Position numbers and translations under genes: made by a program. DNA of 6,609 nt from an uncultured Collinsella sp. (GTDB lineage Bacteria; Actinomycetota; Coriobacteriia; Coriobacteriales; Coriobacteriaceae): positions 1 to 6,609 of the forward strand of contig CAJJYO010000092.1 in the NCBI GenBank assembly GCA_905197385.1. The letters are read 5' to 3'. Under the pieces are notes generated by a model. That model saw only the letters and a list, made by a program, of their open reading frames with translations, was not told where the DNA came from and ran no database searches. Numbering within the stretch: position 1 is the first letter of the stretch; each line of letters opens with the position of its first letter. This document shows, in pieces, positions 1 to 4,894 of the stretch.

Positions 1-284
1 GCAAACGACAGCTCAACTCCACGAGCGACACCAACCGCTACTACATCATGCGCAACCGCGGTTATCTGGCACGCTACATGCAGATCTACGGCGACTACCG
101 CCCAGCGCTGTTCCGTCTGGGCAACGCCGCGACCTTCTGCAAGGAATTCATTCGCCTGGCCGCGGTCGACAAGTGCTTTAAGACCGGCATTCCGGCGCTG
201 CGCCGAGGCATGAAGGACGCCCGCAAGATCATCAAGGATCCCAACTGGAAGCCCATGCCACCCCTGAAGGACACGGAACAGTAA
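1..284 (+). CDS. C-terminal part of a probable family 2 glycosyltransferase (5' end outside window)
   Basis: The frame is open from base 3 and ends with TAA at 282-284, so only about 93 C-terminal residues are visible. Near the start of the visible part is the stretch YYIMRNRGYLARYM. A Tyr-Tyr-x-x-Arg-Asn-Arg cluster followed by a Tyr/Leu/Arg helix is common in the C-terminal part of GT2 rhamnosyl- or galactofuranosyl-type transferases, which act at the inner membrane face on cell-surface polysaccharides. The rest is basic and helical (LARYM, FIRLAAVDKCF, IPALRRGMKDARK) and ends in a short polar tail. The GT-A catalytic core (DXD motif) would lie upstream and cannot be checked. An internal ATG at 48 is within this frame and is not thought to be the start. 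The gene converges on the DUF1703 gene with 17 bases between the two stop codons and no clear terminator. The coding call is firm; the family call is moderate. Confidence 0.55.
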   Translation, partial: KRQLNSTSDTNRYYIMRNRGYLARYMQIYGDYRPALFRLGNAATFCKEFIRLAAVDKCFKTGIPALRRGMKDARKIIKDPNWKPMPPLKDTEQ

Positions 285-301
285 AGGGCTTTCGACCGCC
301 G

Positions 302-2098
302 CTACAGACGTTGGCACACCACGGACACACGCTGCCCATCAAAACCGAACCCCCAGCGCATGCGACCCACGCCGGGGCGCGGTACACGGATTTCGTCGAT
401 GCCGCCGCGCTCTATGTCGAGTAGCGACTGCACGGCCAGCAATTCCAGGCCCAACGCATCCACATCGGGGTCATACATCAAGTTAGTCGTTATCAGCGGG
501 CGCTCGTCCAGCATGCCAATCGTGTCTGCTACGTCGAACACAGCACCCGTAGGGAAAACCTGGATGTCCCAGCGACCCGCGCCACACTTTCGCCTCGAGG
601 CAGGATTGGCATAGCCCGGCAAGCCAAAGCAGAGCCCCTGCAAGAGCAGATGATATGGCAGCGGCGTATCTAGGTCGGTCTCACCGATTCCCGCATCACC
701 CAGGATGCGGCTTAGCGCCCGCCTCACCGCATCCTCATCCCCACGGCACAGCCCGTCGCGAAACGCATCGACGTCTCGAATGTCTTCGGCAGCGCACTCA
801 AACCACTCAACAATCACTAGACGCAAGGCCTGTCGAAGCTCGTTATTGGGCAATCGCAAAGCACGGAGGCGATCGCCATGCTCTGGCTCCTCAGTCATAT
901 CCGTCGTAAGAAAACCGGACAGATATAGCGCTGTCCACATGCCATCGTCAGGCGAGACATCTGGCTCTGCAGTGCCCAAACAAAGCGGGACCTCAGCGCA
1001 CCCATGGGCCTCGAGCAAATCAAAGAAGACCGAAAGGCGGTCGAGATTCCACCCGGCAACTACCCTACTCAGGCAATCGGCATATCCATACAGATCGGCA
1101 CGCACAGGCGCCGTGCAGCCTCGGTCCAGAAAACCGATCACACGCTCTGGACTCGAGCAATAGGCCCTGCCAAACCGATACCCCTCGAGCCATTCACGCG
1201 CATCATCAAGGTATTCCTCGCGCCCAGCATGATTCAACAGAGCCTGGACCTCGGCATCCGAAAAGCCGAACCAACGGTCACACCAGGTCGAAAGCGGCGT
1301 CGTCAGACAATACGAGCAGCCATGCAAAGAAAGCGCCACTTCAGCAGGACGGGGACACTCCCCCATCAGACACGTCAGCCGCAACGAATCGCCCGCAGTG
1401 GCAATGGCCTCGAAAAGCACGCGATCAAATAGATCCGCCGAATCGGCGCCGGAAGCGCCCCTCGCGCTCGCACGGCCCAACCTCGCCGCGTCGTACCCAT
1501 CAACGAGCAATACAACCTGCTCATCGCAGGCCATCTCCAGCAGCTCTATGAGCACACCGAGCACCGAGTCAACCTCGTCCGCGCTCGCCACGCCGCGCGC
1601 GACGCGTTCGATGTGACGCACCTTATCTCGAGCTAAATCCGGAGCCCCCAAGAGCGCCAACAAGCGAGCGCACTCGCCCGAAAGGACATCGCGCACGACG
1701 CCGGCAACAGCGGGGCCACGCCTCGTAGCGCCAGAAAAGTCCAGCGATATCACCGGATAGCAAGCATACTCATCCCGATAACGCCCGCCGTCTGCATCCC
1801 AAATCTGAGCATCGGCAAACGAGCTCCGACCGGCGCGACCGACCGCAGGACGCTCCAGAAAAGCCCTGAGCATCGACAAGTTCATGCTCTTGCCAAAACC
1901 CTCGGGTCGACAGCACACCACAACGGACGCGTCGCAGTCCAACGCATCGGCAATAAACATGGTCTTGTCGACCAGCGTGCAGCAACCAAGAGCCTCCGCA
2001 TAGTCGTGCATGCCAATGGGCAAAACTGCATCGTCGACACAGCCAATCAAACGCACGTCAAAGCCGGCAGCACGACCATTATTTGCCTGTTCAGACAC
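302..2098 (-). CDS. AAA-ATPase-like / DUF1703 (PD-(D/E)XK-like) protein, apparently catalytically degenerate
   Basis: This 598-residue protein follows the AAA-ATPase-like plus DUF1703 layout. In order: a family N-terminus LPIGM..LVDKT (about 26-46); a P-loop variant RPEGFGKS followed by LSML (64-77), where relatives usually have RPRRFGKS/T; LDFS (119-122); a Walker B-like LLVDGYDA (197-204), where relatives have DEYD; FGFSDAEV (277-284); EGYRFG (305-310); YLSGFLT (392-398); LPNNE (416-420); and a nuclease-like end YHLLLQG..GAGRWDI (482-512). The E-x-K that should follow GRWDI is absent, replaced by LITTNL (535-540). Family members are thought to be mobile or defence-associated, but the true function is unknown. 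The chosen GTG start at 2098 has AGGGGG 9 nt upstream; a TTG at 2101 with 6 nt spacing is equally possible. The frame stays open to a GTG at 2230, but that has no ribosome site and abuts a terminator. The protein has 24 cysteines, an unusual number. The family call is good; the inactivity is an inference. Confidence 0.8.
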   Translation of the reverse strand: MSEQANNGRAAGFDVRLIGCVDDAVLPIGMHDYAEALGCCTLVDKTMFIADALDCDASVVVCCRPEGFGKSMNLSMLRAFLERPAVGRAGRSSFADAQIWDADGGRYRDEYACYPVISLDFSGATRRGPAVAGVVRDVLSGECARLLALLGAPDLARDKVRHIERVARGVASADEVDSVLGVLIELLEMACDEQVVLLVDGYDAARLGRASARGASGADSADLFDRVLFEAIATAGDSLRLTCLMGECPRPAEVALSLHGCSYCLTTPLSTWCDRWFGFSDAEVQALLNHAGREEYLDDAREWLEGYRFGRAYCSSPERVIGFLDRGCTAPVRADLYGYADCLSRVVAGWNLDRLSVFFDLLEAHGCAEVPLCLGTAEPDVSPDDGMWTALYLSGFLTTDMTEEPEHGDRLRALRLPNNELRQALRLVIVEWFECAAEDIRDVDAFRDGLCRGDEDAVRRALSRILGDAGIGETDLDTPLPYHLLLQGLCFGLPGYANPASRRKCGAGRWDIQVFPTGAVFDVADTIGMLDERPLITTNLMYDPDVDALGLELLAVQSLLDIERGGIDEIRVPRPGVGRMRWGFGFDGQRVSVVCQRL

Positions 2099-2107
2099 CA
2101 AAACGTT

Positions 2108-2113
2108 CCCCCT
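2108..2113 (-). promoter_or_regulatory. Ribosome binding site that decides the DUF1703 start
   Basis: Reading the minus strand, AGGGGG lies 6 nt before TTG (2101-2099) and 9 nt before GTG (2098-2096). It is the only good Shine-Dalgarno sequence near the 5' end of the frame. It places the start about 44 codons inside the longest open frame, close to the conserved family N-terminus LPIGM. Confidence 0.6.
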
Positions 2114-2132
2114 AAATCGCAGCACGACGCCA

Positions 2133-2138
2133 ATTGTA
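2133..2138 (-). promoter_or_regulatory. Weak candidate -10 element for the DUF1703 gene
   Basis: On the minus strand TACAAT matches the TATAAT consensus at 5 of 6 positions. Transcription would begin near 2126, giving a leader of about 28 nt that includes the AGGGGG site. No convincing -35 box lies 16-18 nt upstream, so this is tentative. It is plausible because the preceding gene ends in a strong terminator, so this gene needs its own promoter. Confidence 0.3.
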
Positions 2139-2230
2139 ATGACCGCATCGCATGTACCGATGTCACCGCGCAAACATATCGGGCAACGGTAGCAACAAGA
2201 GGCGTGAGGGGGCACAACCAATCGTTGCAC

Positions 2231-2268
2231 AACAAAACGGGGCCCGACGCATTCGCACCGGACCCCGT
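2231..2268 (-). terminator. Intrinsic terminator of the wall-anchored protein gene
   Basis: On the minus strand, ACGGGG (2268-2263) pairs perfectly with CCCCGT (2242-2237). The stem continues inward through mostly Watson-Crick pairs plus G-T wobbles for about 14 pairs, closing on the tetraloop GAAT. It is followed directly by TTTTGTTG. It starts 32 nt after the TAG of the surface-protein gene. The plus-strand side has no comparable T run, so the hairpin should work in one direction only. Confidence 0.85.
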
Positions 2269-2300
2269 CCCGATTCTTTAGTTATCTGGCAACCGAGAGG

Positions 2301-4100
2301 CTACTCCTCCGAGCCGTCCTCCCCAGAAGCCTTCTTCTGCTGATCGAGCTTATGCTTACCACTTACGATAGACGTAGCGCCCAGTGTGGCCAAGCTCGCG
2401 CTGGCAAGGCTCGCCATCACAATCAGATCGCCCGTCTTGGGCATGTTGCCGCCCGAGGACTTGGTAGCTGTAGTCGTCGTGGTCGTGGTGGTCACCGTTT
2501 TGGAGTCATTTTGCTCCTGATTCTGGTTGTCAGCACCGCTCTTGTCGTCGTCTTCGGACTGTTTCTTTTCGTCCTCGGTCTTTTTCTTTTCGCCCTCGGT
2601 TTTGCTCTTGTCCTTCTTCTGAGCGGATTTGTCGTCCTTCTCCTCAGAGCTAGAACCCTTATCGGATTCGGTCTTCTCGGAAGCCTTGTCCTTGGAGTCG
2701 CCCTTTGCGGCTTCGGTCTTTTCCGTGGAAGCCTGATCAGAGTTGTCCTTGTTCTGGGCCGAGCCGTTATTGACGCCAGCCATCAGCGAAGAACCCAGCG
2801 TAGAACCAAGCTGCTCGGAGAAAGAAGGCTTCTTGTCCGGCGAAGCAACGGGAGCGTCCGGCGCCTTATTCGAATCGTCCTTGGAAGCATCGGAATCAGG
2901 GGTTGCGTCAGAGCCGGAGCCGTTGTTAGAGCCGGTGTCAACGGACGAATCGCTCGAGCCGGTAGATGAGTTAGAGGTGTCAGCGCCGGTCGAACCAGAA
3001 GCGTCGCTGTCCGTATTGCCGGCAGAGCTTGAAGGCGAATCGCCCGCAGCAGAGCCGTTCGAATCGGAGCCGTTCGAGGTAGAGCCGTCGTTGGTAGTGC
3101 CACCAGCAGAGCCATTACCGTCAGCATCGGTCGAGGGCGCATCCATCCTGTCATCGTTGGCATCGTCACTCGAGTCGTCATTCGAATCAGGTGTCGGCGA
3201 GGGCGCCGGTGTGGGCTCGGGCTGCACGGGCGTCGCGGCGGCAGCCTCGTCCTCAGCGATATAAACCAAGCAGTCCTTTAGCTCGTTGCGGTAGCGGTTC
3301 TTCCAGCCCTCATGATACTGGGGTTGGCTCGAATACTTGGTCGCCACGTTATTGACCACGCTGTAGGAAAGCGCCGTCACAAACTCACGATCGGACATAT
3401 CGTTGGAAAGATTCGCCCAGCGGAAAAAGTCCCTGCAGCCACCAGTGCCGCACATGTTGGTAATGCTCCACACCATGCCCTTGACGCAGTCGGCGCGGCC
3501 CGAAATATCAATACCCAGGCCGCTCTTGAGCCACGCCTCGGTCACCGCATAGTACGAGTTGTACGCATAAGCATCTTGAAGTGCTGAGAACTCAACAGGA
3601 TCGGTGTTGTACGCACCTTGGAAGGCCTCCTGCGCAATACGGCCCAACTCGGTGAGCTGACCGTTCTCGTACATGGCATTGCTCGCGTTGGAAATCTCGC
3701 TGCCGCGATCAATCGCATCCTTGAGCATGCTGTATTTTTCGGGGCTGTAGTTGTAGACCTGCTTCATAAACGGAATGAGCGACCAGCGGCGGTCGAACTG
3801 GTAATAGCCCAACGCGTTATAGCCGTCACCGTACGAAAAGCCCTGGTTGTAGTTACCATGGCTCTCGTACTTGGTAAAGTACTTCATCTCGGGAGTCACG
3901 TTGACAAACGAAACGCCCTGGACCGACCTCAGCACGCCCGAGAAGGACTGCTGGGTGTAAAGGCCCTTATCGATATCGGTGGCATCCGAGGCAACGCCCG
4001 GCGTGGGCTCCTCGGCGGCGGCGGGTGCCGGCGCGGAAACGGCACCAAACGAAAGCGCCAGCGTCAGGCCCGCAACAATCGCGGAATGCTTGGGCTGCAT
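2301..4100 (-). CDS. Secreted, sortase-anchored protein with a lysozyme/transglycosylase-like domain
   Basis: This 599-residue protein carries a signal peptide: a short basic start, a hydrophobic core (8-23), and probable cleavage after AAA at 29. Residues about 65-280 form a globular domain. KYESHG (Glu79) and ALGYYQF (96-102) resemble the E-S...G-x-x-Q pattern of SLT/lysozyme-like folds, and VKGMVWS (206-212) recalls the VgrG3-type lysozyme domain found in some actinobacterial secreted proteins. Cys205, 217, 222 and 277 could form disulfides. A stalk follows: PEPTPAPSPTP (294-304), then Asp/Ser/Asn/Gly-rich (305-410), Lys/Glu-rich (455-520), and poly-Thr (537-544). The end carries MPKTG (553-557), a hydrophobic helix (559-579) and a charged tail. 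The expected product is a cell-wall-anchored exoprotein that may cut peptidoglycan; no substrate is shown. ATG start, with GGGAGG 5 nt upstream. The gene lies 139 nt downstream of the Rrf2 gene on the same strand. Confidence 0.85.
   Translation of the reverse strand: MQPKHSAIVAGLTLALSFGAVSAPAPAAAEEPTPGVASDATDIDKGLYTQQSFSGVLRSVQGVSFVNVTPEMKYFTKYESHGNYNQGFSYGDGYNALGYYQFDRRWSLIPFMKQVYNYSPEKYSMLKDAIDRGSEISNASNAMYENGQLTELGRIAQEAFQGAYNTDPVEFSALQDAYAYNSYYAVTEAWLKSGLGIDISGRADCVKGMVWSITNMCGTGGCRDFFRWANLSNDMSDREFVTALSYSVVNNVATKYSSQPQYHEGWKNRYRNELKDCLVYIAEDEAAAATPVQPEPTPAPSPTPDSNDDSSDDANDDRMDAPSTDADGNGSAGGTTNDGSTSNGSDSNGSAAGDSPSSSAGNTDSDASGSTGADTSNSSTGSSDSSVDTGSNNGSGSDATPDSDASKDDSNKAPDAPVASPDKKPSFSEQLGSTLGSSLMAGVNNGSAQNKDNSDQASTEKTEAAKGDSKDKASEKTESDKGSSSEEKDDKSAQKKDKSKTEGEKKKTEDEKKQSEDDDKSGADNQNQEQNDSKTVTTTTTTTTATKSSGGNMPKTGDLIVMASLASASLATLGATSIVSGKHKLDQQKKASGEDGSEE
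2430..2444 (-). other. Sortase sorting signal MPKTG
   Basis: The codons for MPKTG lie between a polar stalk and a hydrophobic segment of about 21 residues, followed by a Lys-containing tail. This is the standard cell-wall sorting layout. The first residue is Met instead of the usual Leu. The tail after the helix is 19 residues and ends acidic (EDGSEE), longer than the usual short basic tail. Confidence 0.8.
2460..3248 (-). repeat. Low-complexity coding stretch for the surface-protein stalk
   Basis: This stretch encodes about 260 residues drawn mainly from Asp, Ser, Asn, Gly and Thr, then Lys and Glu. The DNA is rich in short imprecise repeats based on plus-strand gagccg and gaatcg units. The skewed composition opens long false reading frames on other frames and on the opposite strand. 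Such tracts are prone to slippage, so stalk length may vary between strains. No exact long tandem unit was seen. Confidence 0.7.
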
Positions 4101-4170
4101 AAGATCCTCCCTGCATTGGTATAGTTAAAGTTCAGTTTGCAAAGATAAAAATAAGTATTGCAGCTCGCCC

Positions 4171-4186
4171 GTTGTTGCACAACAAC
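4171..4186. repeat. Inverted repeat upstream of the surface-protein gene
   Basis: GTTGTTG-CA-CAACAAC is a perfect 7-bp inverted repeat with a 2-bp centre. It lies 71 bases before the ATG of the surface protein, just upstream of an AT-rich stretch (4117-4160) that probably holds the promoter. The two-base centre and the lack of a T run argue against a terminator. A protein-binding operator or activator site is more likely. Confidence 0.45.
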
Positions 4187-4209
4187 CCCTCGGTAAATGG
4201 CAACAACCC
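4180..4209. repeat. Direct repeat CAACAACCC with 21-bp period
   Basis: CAACAACCC occurs at 4180-4188 and again at 4201-4209. The 21-bp spacing is two helical turns, so both copies face the same side of the DNA. The first copy shares bases with the inverted repeat at 4171-4186. Both are upstream of the surface-protein promoter region, in the 139-nt gap after the Rrf2 stop codon. Confidence 0.4.
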
Positions 4210-4239
4210 TCCGCGAAATCTTAAGGAATTGCGCTCAAC

Positions 4240-4671
4240 CTACAGCTTAATGTCAAAGTTGATCTCGGGAACGGCGGCCAAGTCGGCCAACGTCACGCCG
4301 TCGACGTACTTTTCGATCACGTCGTCCAAACCGCGCCAGAACTTGACGGTGGAACACAGGTCGCTGCGGGCGCAGCTGTTGTCGATGCCATCGCACGCCA
4401 CCGGAGCCGTGCTGCCTTCGACGGCACGCAGGATGTCGCCGGCACGCACCTCGGCGGGGTCCTTGGCCATCATGTAGCCACCGCCCTTGCCGCGCACGCT
4501 CTTAAGCAGGCCCGCCTTCATAAGCGGACGAACCAGCTGCTCCAAATACTTTTGTGAGATATGCTCGCGGTCGGCAACCTCGCGCAGGGCAATCTTGCCC
4601 TCGGCGTCACCGAGCGCCGCGATATAGATCATCAGTCGGAGGGCATAGCGGCCCTTGGAAGAAATGAGCAT
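4240..4671 (-). CDS. Rrf2-family (IscR-like) transcriptional regulator, probable Fe-S sensor
   Basis: The 143-residue product has the usual Rrf2 length. The N-terminus MLISSKGRYALRLMIYIA is typical of the family. A winged helix-turn-helix follows: IALREVADREHISQKYLEQL (27-46), with the wing RGKGGGYMMA (60-69), then DILRAVEG (79-86). Cys93, Cys100 and Cys106 lie in the region that holds the [2Fe-2S] ligands in IscR, but the spacing is C-x6-C-x5-C and the IscR His position right after the third Cys region (CLTH) reads CSTV. By family, it should be a dimeric DNA-binding repressor or activator that responds to Fe-S status, oxidants or cysteine. It is divergent from sufC, which suggests control of suf and of itself. 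The ATG at 4671 is chosen because GGGAGGG lies 5 nt upstream and family homology begins there; the frame is open further upstream to 4767, through likely promoter sequence. No clear terminator follows, so read-through into the surface-protein gene is possible. Confidence 0.9.
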   Translation of the reverse strand: MLISSKGRYALRLMIYIAALGDAEGKIALREVADREHISQKYLEQLVRPLMKAGLLKSVRGKGGGYMMAKDPAEVRAGDILRAVEGSTAPVACDGIDNSCARSDLCSTVKFWRGLDDVIEKYVDGVTLADLAAVPEINFDIKL

Positions 4672-4691
4672 ACCTACCCTCCCATCGCATC

Positions 4692-4722
4692 TGGGACAAT
4701 ATAACCAGCTTTGTTTGTCCCA
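4692..4722. promoter_or_regulatory. Inverted repeat TGGGACA-N17-TGTCCCA, candidate operator
   Basis: Perfect 7-bp arms lie at 4692-4698 and 4716-4722 and flank the likely -10 region of the Rrf2 gene. A third identical half-site, TGTCCCA, lies at 4760-4766, which is 44 bp from the second. All three read TGGGACA followed by A/T-rich bases when oriented alike. The position suits autoregulation by the Rrf2 protein. That this protein binds here is inferred from location only. Confidence 0.5.
4698..4703 (-). promoter_or_regulatory. Candidate -10 element of the Rrf2 gene
   Basis: On the minus strand TATATT matches TATAAT at 5 of 6 positions and would start transcription near 4691, about 20 nt before the ATG. 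No good -35 box is present at the normal distance; TTGGGA (4723-4718) is only 14 nt away. A weak -35 would fit a promoter that depends on or is shaped by a regulator. Confidence 0.4.
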
Positions 4723-4759
4723 AATCTTATGCACGCGGGGCAAACAAGCCTGATTATTA

Positions 4760-4766
4760 TGTCCCA
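4760..4766. promoter_or_regulatory. Third TGTCCCA half-site in the divergent control region
   Basis: TGTCCCA here repeats the half-site found at 4716-4722 in the same orientation, about four helical turns away. It lies between the Rrf2 and sufC promoters. On the minus strand it is followed by an A/T-rich stretch (ACATAATAAT), as the other copies are followed by A/T-rich bases. Confidence 0.4.
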
Positions 4767-4786
4767 CATCTAAAAAGTCGAGTGGA

Positions 4787-4810
4787 TTAGTCGGGTTTTC
4801 CCTTGACTAA
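4787..4810. promoter_or_regulatory. Inverted repeat TTAGTC-N12-GACTAA overlapping the sufC -35 box
   Basis: Arms TTAGTC (4787-4792) and GACTAA (4805-4810) enclose GGG-TTTT-CCC-TT, so 3 further pairs nest inside around a TTTT centre. The right arm overlaps the TTGACT -35 hexamer of the likely sufC promoter. Known IscR type 1 sites contain GACTA and TAGTC half-sites, but in the opposite order (GACTA left, TAGTC right) and closer together, so the likeness is partial. Confidence 0.45.
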
Positions 4811-4830
4811 CGCCGAACCCATAGTAACTT
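4803..4830 (+). promoter_or_regulatory. Candidate sufC promoter
   Basis: TTGACT (4803-4808) matches the -35 consensus TTGACA at 5 of 6 positions. The best -10 at a normal distance is TAACTT (4825-4830, 16-nt spacer), a weak match. Transcription would begin near 4837 and give a leader of about 58 nt before the chosen sufC start. A strong -35 with a poor -10 fits a regulated promoter. Confidence 0.4.
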
Positions 4831-4883
4831 TATTCCGAGAAGATTCCTAGGGTTTAGTACACCTATGAGTACACCATATACAG

Positions 4884-4890
4884 AGAGGGA
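4884..4890 (+). promoter_or_regulatory. Ribosome binding site that decides the sufC start
   Basis: AGAGGGA lies 4 nt before the ATG at 4895 (the GAGG core is 6 nt away). The earlier in-frame ATG at 4865 has no purine-rich site at a proper distance; its upstream bases read TTTAGTACACCT. The later start also agrees with the usual SufC N-terminus. Confidence 0.75.
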
Positions 4891-4894
4891 CAGC

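Noticed and set aside
282..301. Short hairpin AAAGGGCTTT between the two convergent genes as a terminator
   Set aside because: The stem is only about 4 bp, with almost no loop and no T run, so it would not terminate efficiently.
2099..2230. A 44-residue N-terminal extension of the DUF1703 protein, cysteine-rich with a CCYRCPIC motif resembling a zinc site
   Set aside because: The GTG at 2230 lies right at the T-run of a strong terminator and has no ribosome site. A good AGGGGG site precedes 2101/2098, and the conserved family N-terminus begins only at LPIGM. The Cys motif is probably chance translation of leader DNA.
2352..3264. Long plus-strand open frames encoding Leu/Val-rich or Glu/Pro/Ser-rich proteins
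   Set aside because: They are opposite the low-complexity stalk of the surface protein. Their composition mirrors the repeats, and they lack domains and ribosome sites.
4672..4767. A 32-residue N-terminal extension of the Rrf2 protein containing CPRC
   Set aside because: It would cover the promoter and repeat region. GGGAGGG sits 5 nt before the ATG at 4671, and Rrf2 proteins begin with sequences like MLISSKGRYAL.
4787..4810. TTAGTC/GACTAA hairpin as a terminator or attenuator
   Set aside because: It lies upstream of or within the promoter on both strands and lacks a T run after the stem, so an operator role is more likely.
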